The notes: a model not told the origin generated them from the sequence alone. DNA of 64,000 bases from Clostridia bacterium (GCA_017439585.1 JAFSIV010000004.1:1-64000), one strand, 5' to 3'; counted from the stretch's first letter, positions 43,316 through 51,300 are shown. A program made the numbers and translations.

Positions 43316-43844
43316 TTTGTATTTAGACGAAGATATTAAAATCGCGGGAGACAAGCCCTCGCGAGATATCAAGCGCAATCTTGAAAATGATATAAATATA
43401 AATAAAGAAATAGCCGAAAAAGCTCGTGAATGGGGTAAAAAGGTGGCTGTTAATTTTATCGAAGATGTTACTGCCGCGCAAAGCGACGATGCAGTGGATG
43501 CAGAAATGTTAATCCAACGCCGTATGCTTTTATCCTTTACCGCAACGGTAGGCTTTGAGCAGTTTGCTACTAACGATAGTATAAGCGGTATTGCTCAAAA
43601 AAGCTTTATAGATACTGTAATGAAGGCGGATAGCAGTCTTTACCGCAGTGCTTCGGATACCGGTGCATATTCTTTTTATTATTTAGCTTTCAGGCGCGGA
43701 GGAGAGGTTGACCGCCGTATCGGTCAGACCTTTGCTATGTTATGCTCGCACGATGGTGATCCTATTTATCAGGAGCTCGGAGAGGCATTATACTGTTGGT
43801 TTTTATCGGTGATTAAAGAAACCGCCGAGGAAACATTTAATTAA
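43308..43844 (+). CDS. Conserved-looking hypothetical protein coupled to the TSCPD gene
   Basis: A 178-residue soluble, mostly helical protein I do not recognise. Features are a charged N-terminus (LYLDEDIKIAGDKPSRDIKRNL), an AEMLIQRRMLLSFTATVGFEQF segment, and ASDTGAYSFYYLAFRRGGEVDRRIGQTFAML followed by DPIYQELGEALYCWFLSV. Start is GTG 43308 inside the TSCPD gene, behind AAAAGG; translational coupling suggests a joint role. Codon use is like the neighbours. It closes the dgt-dnaG-rpoD run. Confidence 0.7.
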   Translation: MSNLYLDEDIKIAGDKPSRDIKRNLENDININKEIAEKAREWGKKVAVNFIEDVTAAQSDDAVDAEMLIQRRMLLSFTATVGFEQFATNDSISGIAQKSFIDTVMKADSSLYRSASDTGAYSFYYLAFRRGGEVDRRIGQTFAMLCSHDGDPIYQELGEALYCWFLSVIKETAEETFN

Positions 43845-43846
43845 AT

Positions 43847-43948
43847 AAACACGAATAATCCGAACCTGATTTTAGAGGTAGGATTTTCGTGTTTGCTTAG
43901 GCATAAAACATCCTTTCTTTTCATAACCTTGAATAGAAAGGATGTTTT
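43847..43948 (+). promoter_or_regulatory. Two consecutive stem-loops, the second covering the amidase ribosome binding site
   Basis: First structure 43847-43894: AAACACGAA with TTCGTGTTT, extended inward by AATCC/GGATT and ACCT/AGGT. Second structure 43905-43948: perfect 14-bp arms AAAACATCCTTTCT and AGAAAGGATGTTTT around a 16-base loop. The right arm contains AGAAAGGA, the ribosome binding site for ATG 43951, and ends in a T run. It could act as the upstream terminator, as an attenuator, or as a translational lock. Confidence 0.7.
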
Positions 43949-43950
43949 TT

Positions 43951-44682
43951 ATGCCAATTATTTATTTAAGCCCATCAACTCAGGAATTTAACCCTTATGT
44001 TGGCGGAGGAAACGAAGAATATTATATGAATTTAGTTGCCGATGCGATGATACCTTATTTGACGGCAAGCGGTATTCAGTATGTTAGAAACACCCCTGAA
44101 ATGACTGCGGGAAGCTCTATCCGGGCATCAAATAGCGGAAATTATGACCTTCATTTAGCGCTTCATTCTAATGCATCGGGAAGCGGTAGCGGCGGCGCTA
44201 CGGGAAGCGAGGTTTATTATTATCCAACAAGCGAAAACTCAAAACGCCTTGCCGATATAATAGCAAATAATTTGCAGACTATTTATTATAACCCCGGTAA
44301 GGTTAAAACAGTGCCCACAACCTCGCTCGGAGAGGTTGCGAGAGTAAGAGCACCGTCAGTTTTGGTTGAAATAGCATACCACGACAATCCAACCGACGCG
44401 CAATGGATAAGGGATAATATCGATGCTATTGCCGCAAATCTTGTTCTTTCCTTAACAGAATATTTGGGTATACCCTTTAATCAGCCACAACCGATTTATA
44501 CAACCAATGTTAGTACAAATGGTTCGGATTTGAATATCAGATATAACCCCTCTTTGTCCGCTCAGATTATAGGAAAAGTACCGAATGGCGTGGAGGTTAC
44601 AGTTTATGCTAATTTGCCTGATTGGGCGGTTATAGGATATAACGGAATAGTTGGGTATGCAAGCACCAGGTATCTATTATAA
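43951..44682 (+). CDS. N-acetylmuramoyl-L-alanine amidase (Amidase_3) with SH3 domain
   Basis: Cleaves the lactyl-amide bond between MurNAc and the stem peptide. The 243-residue protein has an Amidase_3 domain (1 to about 175) and a bacterial SH3 domain (about 185-243, TNVSTNGSDLNIRYNPSLSAQIIGKVPNGVEVTVYA split over the fold). Seen are NEEYYMNLVADAM (Zn Glu), HLALHSNAS (Zn His) and VLVEIAYHDNP (catalytic Glu). The usual first zinc His in the N-terminal DPGHGG-like motif is replaced by IIYLSPSTQ. No signal peptide is present, so export is unusual or it is released by lysis, as for endolysins. ATG 43951 is chosen over 43942, which lies in the hairpin. Confidence 0.88.
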   Translation: MPIIYLSPSTQEFNPYVGGGNEEYYMNLVADAMIPYLTASGIQYVRNTPEMTAGSSIRASNSGNYDLHLALHSNASGSGSGGATGSEVYYYPTSENSKRLADIIANNLQTIYYNPGKVKTVPTTSLGEVARVRAPSVLVEIAYHDNPTDAQWIRDNIDAIAANLVLSLTEYLGIPFNQPQPIYTTNVSTNGSDLNIRYNPSLSAQIIGKVPNGVEVTVYANLPDWAVIGYNGIVGYASTRYLL

Positions 44683-45037
44683 TAAATGGGTCAATGGCGA
44701 AGCCATTGTCGTTTAAGGGGGTTAAGGTGACAGCAACAATTCTAAAAAACACCTGAAACTTGCCGACAAATTGAAAACGACGTTTTCACTCTTTGGCGGC
44801 TTTTTAATGAAAATTAAACTTTGTCACCTAAGGGGGAAATCGAAATTCCCCCTTAGGCGAATCTTTTCGCCCTTTCTTTTCGCCTACATAAGAAAGGGCG
44901 TGCCTGTCGCGGCATGAGCGACAATGCTCAAAATTTTATCTTTTTTAATCATAACAAAACTACACTCTCTATTTCACTAAAATATTTAATCGGTTAATCT
45001 CTATTGAATCACGCGACTGTCGCGTGGTTTTCGTCAT
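44683..45037. repeat. Palindrome-rich intergenic region without genes
   Basis: About 355 bases with no credible ORF but many inverted repeats: CAATGGC/GCCATTG (44692-44708), CCTAAGGGGGAA/TTCCCCCTTAGG (44827-44857), CGCCCTTTCTT/AAGAAAGGGCG (44868-44900), TGTCGC/GCGACA (44905-44923), and CACGCGAC-T-GTCGCGTG (45010-45026). An outer pair AAGGTGACA (about 44724-44732) and TGTCACCT (44822-44829) can enclose the first part. It may be a nested repeat element, a structured RNA, or several protein-binding sites. A promoter was not identified. Confidence 0.65.
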
Positions 45038-45043
45038 ATAACA

Positions 45044-45068
45044 AAACCGCCTTTTAAAAAGGCGGTTT
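45044..45068 (-). terminator. Terminator after the WecB-like gene
   Basis: A 12-bp stem AAACCGCCTTTT/AAAAGGCGGTTT with one-base loop; on the minus strand it is followed by TTTTGTTAT. Confidence 0.85.
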
Positions 45069-45072
45069 AAAT

Positions 45073-46188
45073 TTATACTAAGTCTTTAAACTTTTCAATA
45101 ATAGCATCGGTAATTCTTTCGCTTGCATGACCGTCTCCATAAGGGTTAGAAGCCTTGCTCATACGATTGTATTCATTTTCGTCGGTCAATAGCTTAATGG
45201 TTTCCGTATATATAACCTCGCTATCGGTTCCAACGAGCTTTAAGGTGCCGGCATCAATTCCCTCAGGTCTTTCGGTTGTGTTTCTAAGAACCAAAACAGG
45301 CTTGCCGAGAGAGGGTGCTTCCTCTTGAATTCCGCCGCTATCGGTTAAAATGATATGAGACATATTCTGGAAATTATGGAAATCAAATACCTCTAAGGGC
45401 TCGATTAGTCTTATTCTATCATCATCGCCAAAAATTTCATTTGCGGCTTCACGAACCAAGGGGTTTTTATGAATAGGATATACAACCTTATAGCCTGAAA
45501 CACTATCCAATACTTTTTTAATACCTCTGAAAATATTTCTCATAGGCTCGCCCAGGTTTTCTCTTCGGTGAGCAGTGAGAAGTATCATCTTATCCTCGCC
45601 AACCCAGTCTAAAACCTCGTGAGTGTAATTTTCGTCAACCGTTGTGCTCATAGCGTCAATAACGGTATTACCTGTTACATAAATTTTGCAGTCGCAAATA
45701 TTTTCTTTAACCAAATTATCTTTACTTAAATCGGTTGGCGCGAAATACATATCAGTCATACAGTCAACCATTTGTCTGTTCATTTCCTCAGGATAGGGAG
45801 AATATTTGTCATAAGTGCGAAGACCTGCTTCAACATGACCTATTGCTACCTGATTATAAAATGCGGCGAGAGAACCTGCGAAGGTGGTTGTTGTATCACC
45901 GTGAACCAAAACGATATCAGGCTTTGCTTCTTTAATAACCGAATCAACGCCTAATAAAGCTCTTGTGGTAATATCCGAAAGGGTTTGCCCTTGTTTCATA
46001 ATATCAAGGTCAAAATCGGGCTTGATATCAAAGGTTTCGAGAACTTGGTCAAGCATTTCGCGGTGTTGCGCGGTAACACAAACGATACTCTCGATTTCAT
46101 CTCTCTTTTCAAGCTCTTTAACGAGCGGAGCCATTTTAATGGCTTCCGGACGGGTGCCGAAAATACTCATTACTTTAATTTTTCTCAT
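45073..46188 (-). CDS. wecB: UDP-N-acetylglucosamine 2-epimerase (non-hydrolysing)
   Basis: Interconverts UDP-GlcNAc and UDP-ManNAc, the latter used for teichoic-acid linkage units and capsules. The 371-residue protein has MSIFGTRPEAIKMAPLVKEL, CVTAQHREMLDQVL, VHGDTTTTFAGSLAAFY, GHVEAGLRTYDKYSPYPEE, LTAHRRENLG and LTDSGGIQEEAPSLGKPVLVLR, all matching WecB/MnaA. It follows a WbaP-like transferase by 21 bases. Unlike CapG at 24079 it keeps the canonical WecB wording, so it is the genuine UDP-GlcNAc enzyme. Confidence 0.94.
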   Translation of the reverse strand: MRKIKVMSIFGTRPEAIKMAPLVKELEKRDEIESIVCVTAQHREMLDQVLETFDIKPDFDLDIMKQGQTLSDITTRALLGVDSVIKEAKPDIVLVHGDTTTTFAGSLAAFYNQVAIGHVEAGLRTYDKYSPYPEEMNRQMVDCMTDMYFAPTDLSKDNLVKENICDCKIYVTGNTVIDAMSTTVDENYTHEVLDWVGEDKMILLTAHRRENLGEPMRNIFRGIKKVLDSVSGYKVVYPIHKNPLVREAANEIFGDDDRIRLIEPLEVFDFHNFQNMSHIILTDSGGIQEEAPSLGKPVLVLRNTTERPEGIDAGTLKLVGTDSEVIYTETIKLLTDENEYNRMSKASNPYGDGHASERITDAIIEKFKDLV

Positions 46189-46209
46189 AATAATATATCC
46201 TTTTCAAAA

Positions 46210-47574
46210 TTATTTTTTCATTTCTTGGCTTTTTTCCTCGGTAAATCCTTCGGTGCTTTCTTTTAAGAATATAACCTTTAAGGTCATAAATAAAAGTCTT
46301 AAATCAAGAAGCAGAGAATAGCTTTGAATATACATAAGGTCAAGCTGCAATTTATCATAAGGGGTGGTGTTATATTTACCGTAAAGCTGAGCTAAACCGG
46401 TAAGTCCACCGCGAACTTTAAGTCTATATTGAAATTCAGGAATTTCCTTAGTGTATGCCTCGGTGTGTTCAATTCGTTCAGGACGAGGACCTACCAAGCT
46501 CATATCTCCCTTTAAAATATCAATTAATTGAGGTAATTCGTCAAATCTTGTAACCCTTAAAAATTTACCTAATGGGGTAATTCTCGGGTCGTCCTCAGTG
46601 GCAGGCTGAGGCTTACCGTCCTTCTCGGCATTAACTATCATACTTCTGAATTTATGAATTTTAAATGTTCTGCCGTTTATGGTTGAACGCTCTTGCCTGA
46701 AAAAAATCGGTCCGCCGTCGTAAAGCTTAATAGCTATCGCGCAGCCTAACATAATGGGAGAGGCTAAAACAAGCATTATAAATGAAACCACTATATCTAG
46801 CGCACGTTTTACAAAACGCTGTTCAAAGGATAAACCGCCTGCGTTGCGGTATAAAAGCAGAGGAGTATCAAATAAATGAACATTTTCGGCGCCTCTGATA
46901 AGTATATCAGAGACCTTAGTTGTTGTATATGTTCTGATATTTTTTTCAAAACAGAGTTTAATTATTTTGTTTCGAGCTTCCGAATGAACATCGAATAAAA
47001 CAACACCGTTGACCGAGTCCATAAGCGCTCTGATTTCGTCGAGACCAACCGAGATATTTGCCGTTTTATCAACTATAAATTTATCTTTTCTGGAATTTAG
47101 CTTGTCCACAAAATTATCGGGTTTATATTCGTCATAAATAACGAGCAGTTTTTTAGCAGGGAAGCATTTGTTGAACACAAATTCGCTTATTATAGTTACT
47201 AAAAGGGAGAAAATTGAATCAAAAAATGTTATTTGAATTATCGGAACAAAGGTTACAAATCTTGCTGAAAGCAAAGCAATTTGAAGATATATCATAAGAT
47301 TAGTGCAGATAATGGAAAGCACTTGGGATATATAAATATGTCCTTTTTTAAAGTATCCGATTTTAAATCCATCAAAATTATAAAGGAAAATGGATTGCAA
47401 AATAAGATAGTAAACCGCCATTAACCAATGTCCCTTTTCAACGAAGGGAAGCTGGATAAGCTCATTATATTGAGTTTTCCAACAATATAAAAATGCCAAG
47501 CCTTGACCTAAAATTAATATTAATATAAAAGCATAGCGAATAAGCCGCTTATACTGTTCAAGCTCCTTTTTCAA
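46210..47574 (-). CDS. Polyprenyl glycosylphosphotransferase, WbaP/CpsE-like (large form)
   Basis: A second phosphoglycosyl transferase, 454 residues, with four to five N-terminal membrane helices, a central nucleotide-binding-like domain (about 150-235) and a C-terminal catalytic domain: KRALDIVVSFIMLVLASP, FKIHKFRSM, TRFDELPQLIDILKGDMSLVGPRPERIEH and VRGGLTGLAQLYGKYNT. The catalytic Asp-Glu pair is in RFDELPQL. I chose TTG 47572-47574 because GGAGTG lies 6 bases ahead; the upstream ATG at 47604 falls at the predicted transcription start. With the 2-epimerase it forms a second polymer-initiation unit. Confidence 0.9.
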   Translation of the reverse strand: MKKELEQYKRLIRYAFILILILGQGLAFLYCWKTQYNELIQLPFVEKGHWLMAVYYLILQSIFLYNFDGFKIGYFKKGHIYISQVLSIICTNLMIYLQIALLSARFVTFVPIIQITFFDSIFSLLVTIISEFVFNKCFPAKKLLVIYDEYKPDNFVDKLNSRKDKFIVDKTANISVGLDEIRALMDSVNGVVLFDVHSEARNKIIKLCFEKNIRTYTTTKVSDILIRGAENVHLFDTPLLLYRNAGGLSFEQRFVKRALDIVVSFIMLVLASPIMLGCAIAIKLYDGGPIFFRQERSTINGRTFKIHKFRSMIVNAEKDGKPQPATEDDPRITPLGKFLRVTRFDELPQLIDILKGDMSLVGPRPERIEHTEAYTKEIPEFQYRLKVRGGLTGLAQLYGKYNTTPYDKLQLDLMYIQSYSLLLDLRLLFMTLKVIFLKESTEGFTEEKSQEMKK

Positions 47575-47608
47575 ATTTATCACTCCAAAAGCATAAATTT
47601 CCATATAT

Positions 47609-47636
47609 AGTATACCATAAAATATAAAAAAGTAAA
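47609..47636 (-). promoter_or_regulatory. Promoter of the WbaP-like/wecB unit
   Basis: Minus strand TTTACT (47631-47636), 16-base spacer, TATACT (47609-47614). It places the transcription start near 47602, which argues against an ATG start at 47604. Confidence 0.65.
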
Positions 47637-47646
47637 GTATTAATAC

Positions 47647-47685
47647 AAAAGGAATACCTATTATTTAATGAGAGGTATTCCTTTT
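47647..47685 (-). terminator. Terminator after the LuxR-type regulator
   Basis: A 13-bp perfect stem AAAAGGAATACCT/AGGTATTCCTTTT with a 13-base loop just past the stop codon of the regulator gene; on the minus strand the stem ends in TTTT. Confidence 0.8.
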
Positions 47686-47688
47686 AAA

Positions 47689-48792
47689 TTATATATTTTT
47701 AATAGATTTAATGTGTTTATTAAATTCTAAAAGTTCTTTTCGGGAGGTAACACCAAGTTTTCCGTAAAGATTTCTATTATGATATTTTAAGGTTGATTCC
47801 TTAATTTTCATATTTGCCATAATTTCTTTTGAGGTAACTCTGGCAAGGTGGGCTTCGTAAATTGCTTTTTCGGTGGGAGTTAAGGATTTTAAACCTGTTA
47901 TGAAAAACTCTATTTTTTCAGGAGTTATTGATATGCTTTCTATCGGATTTTTAAGCATAATATCAGATGTTGTTTTATTTTCAGAATATGTATTAACCGC
48001 TTCAACCTGTTTGACAATTTCTCTGAGCCGTTGATTTTCATTCATAACAAGGTGAACTCCAAGTAAGAATAATTCGCTGATAATATAAGAAACCGAAAGC
48101 ATTTCAAAATCAATATTCACAAGCTGTTCTATGAACCATACCCCGATATTAACGAACACTGCAATAGCAAGAATAATAGCATGGGAGGATGCTTCTATGG
48201 TTTTTTTAAGCTTAGCTCGGATAATAACCGTAACCATAGCAATGAAATATCCAAGCAGATAAGCAAGGTATAAGGGATGTAAAGGTCCATAAACCTTAAC
48301 AAGAGTTGAAGCACCGTCAATTACTTTGAAAGATACCTCTTTATAATATATTGTCAAAATACCCGGACTTGCGGCAATTAAAAAAACAATCAAAGCAAAG
48401 CAAAATAAAATTCTTGATAAACACCTCTTGTATGGCGTATTGGTTACATTTAGAATAATCATTAACATTGTAGGCGGTAAAAATACCGAGCCGAGATAAG
48501 AAATACGATTTGCCCAAAGAGCCATTTGAAGATTTGAAGAAACCGCCAAAAGAGTGTATCCGCTATTCACAATGAAAACAAAGGCGAATAATAAAATGAA
48601 CCAAATTCTTTTCTTTCGTACCGAAAAAATGCAACCAATCCAGAGTATAAGTGAGAGTACAGCAGTGGCAGCGTAAATAATAGATATGCTGCCGTTTTTA
48701 TCGCCGACAGAGTTACATCCTGTTAAACTAAATATAGAAAACAGCAAGAAACTAATACTAGCAAATCGCTTTTTTATTTTGCTCACCTCCAA
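47689..48792 (-). CDS. Membrane-bound one-component regulator: 7TM sensor + LuxR-type HTH
   Basis: A protein of up to 367 residues. The N-terminus (KKRFASISFLLFSIFSLTGC) looks like a signal peptide with lipobox LTGC at C26. Next come about seven membrane helices (37-245), resembling the HisKA_7TM sensor found before histidine kinases. The end is a LuxR-type helix-turn-helix: LTPTEKAIYEAHLARVTSKEIM then MKIKESTLKYHNRNLYGKLGV. No kinase or receiver domain is present. Start is uncertain: the TTG (48792) and GTG (48786) overlap the GGAGG site itself. It lies between a polymer-initiation unit and a divergent surface protein, its possible targets. Confidence 0.8.
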   Translation of the reverse strand: MEVSKIKKRFASISFLLFSIFSLTGCNSVGDKNGSISIIYAATAVLSLILWIGCIFSVRKKRIWFILLFAFVFIVNSGYTLLAVSSNLQMALWANRISYLGSVFLPPTMLMIILNVTNTPYKRCLSRILFCFALIVFLIAASPGILTIYYKEVSFKVIDGASTLVKVYGPLHPLYLAYLLGYFIAMVTVIIRAKLKKTIEASSHAIILAIAVFVNIGVWFIEQLVNIDFEMLSVSYIISELFLLGVHLVMNENQRLREIVKQVEAVNTYSENKTTSDIMLKNPIESISITPEKIEFFITGLKSLTPTEKAIYEAHLARVTSKEIMANMKIKESTLKYHNRNLYGKLGVTSRKELLEFNKHIKSIKNI

Positions 48793-48851
48793 ACCAGATT
48801 CATTAAAACAAACTCATCAAAAATCAATGTTTTTTCATAAAAACAACCTAT

Positions 48852-48870
48852 CCCATACTTTTGGTATGGG
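48852..48870. promoter_or_regulatory. Inverted repeat between regulator and surface-protein genes
   Basis: Perfect dyad CCCATAC-TTTTG-GTATGGG in the 190-base divergent spacer. Size and symmetry suit a LuxR-type dimer site; no experiment ties it to the neighbouring regulator. AT-rich -10-like sequences (TATAAT-type) lie between it and 48983. Confidence 0.6.
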
Positions 48871-48982
48871 GACAATTATTATAAATTTATTATAATAATA
48901 TTATAAGAGAAAATCTTATAGTATTAATTATTGTACCATAAAAGTTAAACTTGGTCAATAATCATAAAAAGGAGAGAAAAAT

Positions 48983-50506
48983 ATGAAAAAATGTTTATCT
49001 ATGATGTTGGCGGCAATAATGCTTTTATGCTTGATTCCAACCACTACCGTTTTTGCGGCAAAGGAAATGTTCTTAACGATTCCAAGCGTTAAGGTGAGCG
49101 GTGTTACCACTCCGGTTGTTGGTGAAAAACCAAGTTTAAATGCTGTCTCCGAAGAAGCGGGGAAATATACTGTGGCAAAAGTTTTTTGGGCAGAATATGA
49201 TAAAGATTTTGACTGGGTTAAGGATATGGGTGCTAGCGATACCTTCCGCGAGGGTTATTATTACTTTGTGTTTATAAATTTGGAGACTAAAAGCGCATAT
49301 ACCTTTGAAAATTCTATGACACAAACAATAAATGGCAAAAGCGCAAATAAATATACTCCTTCTGACGGGGGTACAAAAGTACAGATTTATACCCACTTTG
49401 AAAGCGAAAAGCGTATTGATAAGGTAGAGTTAAATGTTGTTAAGCCTGTTGTAGGTAAAACACCTACCTTTGCAAAGATTGATACTGCTCAATATGTAAG
49501 TGAAAAATACGGTACGGTTTCTAACTGCTCAAACGGCGTTACATGGACAAATCAATCAAGCGGTATCAATATTACTGTAAGCAACCCCTTTAAAGATGGA
49601 GTTAAATATAAAGTTTCGTATTATTTAACTGCAAAAAGCGGTTATGTGTTTGATTCGAAGACTAAGTGTACCATTAACGGCTCGTCCGCAACCTTGAAAA
49701 TAACGGATAAAAATCATGCGATAATTTCGTTGAGCGACCTTGTTGCAGGAGACGGCAAAAGAGAAATTTCAAGTCTTGACCTTTCAGTTACCGCACCTAA
49801 GGAGGGTGAAAAGCCTACATATAACAAAATTGACGGCACAGGTTATTATAGTGATAACGGTTTAAACGGTACTTCTACAAGAATTTATAAAAACGGTATT
49901 GCCTGGTATAAATCTTCAACATCATATATAAGCCCCGGCACAACCGAAACCTTTAAAAGCTCAACAGAATATACTTTGAAAATATCATTAACTGCAAAAA
50001 GCGGTTATAAATTCAGTAAATCCTTAACCGCTAAAATCAATGGTAAATCCGCAACGGTTGAAGCCTTTGAGGATGGCAGCATTAATGTTTCTGTAAAGCT
50101 TGCTGCACTCGGCAAAGACCATAAGCATACAAATTCCGACTGGAAAACCGATAAAGAAAATCATTGGAAGGTATGTGCTGATAAAGCTTGCGGTACTATT
50201 ACCGTAGAAAAAGAAGCGCACAAGGATTCAAATAAGGATAACAAATGTGATGTTTGTAAATTTGTGCTTTCTGCCGAAACAACTTCGGAACCAACCGAGT
50301 CTGTTCAAAAGCCAACCGAAGAAATAACCGAACCAACAGAAGAAAGTACCGAAACTATCGGCGCCTTGACCGAAAAGGAAGAAAAGGATAATGACGGACA
50401 AAATAAGAAAATTAATCCGATAATTTGGGTTATTCTTGGTGTAGTTGTTATTCTTTTGGGTGTTGGTGCAACTATCGTTATTTTAGTTGTAAAAAAGAAA
50501 AAATAA
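48983..50506 (+). CDS. Repeat-containing surface protein anchored by a C-terminal membrane helix
   Basis: A 507-residue exported protein of unknown function. It has a signal peptide (1-26, cleavage near VFAAKE), then three related domains of about 110 residues starting near 36, 148 and 267. Each has a VVGEKP/VVGKTP/KEGEKP-type opening and a close such as LTAKSGYVF...TINGSSA or LTAKSGYKF...KINGKSA. A Cys/His module follows (HKHTNSDW, HWKVCADKACG, HKDSNKDNKCDVCKF), then a Glu/Thr-rich stalk, one membrane helix (about 480-502) and KKKK. No LPXTG motif is present. It is divergent from the membrane LuxR-type gene, which may control it. Confidence 0.8.
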   Translation: MKKCLSMMLAAIMLLCLIPTTTVFAAKEMFLTIPSVKVSGVTTPVVGEKPSLNAVSEEAGKYTVAKVFWAEYDKDFDWVKDMGASDTFREGYYYFVFINLETKSAYTFENSMTQTINGKSANKYTPSDGGTKVQIYTHFESEKRIDKVELNVVKPVVGKTPTFAKIDTAQYVSEKYGTVSNCSNGVTWTNQSSGINITVSNPFKDGVKYKVSYYLTAKSGYVFDSKTKCTINGSSATLKITDKNHAIISLSDLVAGDGKREISSLDLSVTAPKEGEKPTYNKIDGTGYYSDNGLNGTSTRIYKNGIAWYKSSTSYISPGTTETFKSSTEYTLKISLTAKSGYKFSKSLTAKINGKSATVEAFEDGSINVSVKLAALGKDHKHTNSDWKTDKENHWKVCADKACGTITVEKEAHKDSNKDNKCDVCKFVLSAETTSEPTESVQKPTEEITEPTEESTETIGALTEKEEKDNDGQNKKINPIIWVILGVVVILLGVGATIVILVVKKKK

Positions 50507-50532
50507 TTTAAGTAAAGAAAGATAGTATAATA

Positions 50533-50561
50533 AAACTCCCCTCCTTTTGTGAGGGGAGTTT
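50533..50561. terminator. Terminator between convergent genes
   Basis: An 11-bp perfect stem AAACTCCCCTC/GAGGGGAGTTT with a 7-base loop between the surface-protein and GDPD genes; the minus-strand side continues TTTTATTAT. Confidence 0.85.
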
Positions 50562-50562
50562 G

Positions 50563-51300
50563 CTATTCAAGTATATTGGTGGTTATATAATCAACACCCA
50601 TTTTAACTAATTTTTCGGCATCTTTTTTGTTATTGCAGGTCCAACAGTTGACCTCTAACCCTGCATTGTGGAGTTTTTTTATAATTTTTGTATTAAGAGA
50701 AGTATATCTAACATCAAGGTCTAAACGGTTTTCTACTGCGATTTCGAAAAATTTTTCATCGTTATAACCGCCTAGTATCCACTGAATTTTACTGTTTGGT
50801 AAAATTTCTCTTAAAATTAAACAGTTATCTAAACTAAAAGAAATAAAAATCATATTTTCGAGGTAAGCTTCTTCATTTATTTCCTTTATTAGATTTTGGA
50901 TATCCTCTTTTGAAAAGTGGTTTTTAAGCTCTAAAACGGCAATTTTCTCATATTTTTTGCAAATTTTAATATAATCTTTGAGCAAAGGAATTCTTATATC
51001 TCTGCGGTGAAAACTCCCATCTTTATCGGGAAGAATAATATCCCTTATTGCATTAAAATCGCTTTTTTCAACATCTATATTGATTTTTTCTCCGGTTACG
51101 CGACTTGTAGTGTTATCGTGAATTATAACGAATTTTCCGTCTGCCGTTTTATGAACATCGGTTTCTATACCAAAATAACTTCGGTTTCCTGCGGCAACAA
51201 AGGCAGGATAAGTGTTTTCGGTTTCCAAACCGCTCAAACCTCTGTGAGCTATAACCTTAACCTTTTTGGAGTTGAATTTTAAAGTATCTATTGTAATCAC
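50563..51300 (-). CDS. Glycerophosphodiester phosphodiesterase (GDPD)
   Basis: A 245-residue cytoplasmic-type enzyme that releases glycerol-3-phosphate from glycerophosphodiesters. Motifs are VIAHRGLSGLETENT, GIETDVHKTADGKFVIIHDNT, AVLELKNHF and VNCWTCNNKKDAEKLVKMGVDYITTN. No signal peptide is visible. GTG 51300 is used here, although AAAGGTG is nearly adjacent and the true start is uncertain. It could supply glycerol-3-phosphate for TagD, though the genes are far apart. Confidence 0.9.
   Translation of the reverse strand: MITIDTLKFNSKKVKVIAHRGLSGLETENTYPAFVAAGNRSYFGIETDVHKTADGKFVIIHDNTTSRVTGEKINIDVEKSDFNAIRDIILPDKDGSFHRRDIRIPLLKDYIKICKKYEKIAVLELKNHFSKEDIQNLIKEINEEAYLENMIFISFSLDNCLILREILPNSKIQWILGGYNDEKFFEIAVENRLDLDVRYTSLNTKIIKKLHNAGLEVNCWTCNNKKDAEKLVKMGVDYITTNILE

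Noticed and set aside
35368..43860. Identical 14-mer AAACACGAATAATC at 35368-35381 and 43847-43860
   Set aside because: Several chance 14-base matches are expected in 64 kb of AT-rich DNA, and the contexts differ.
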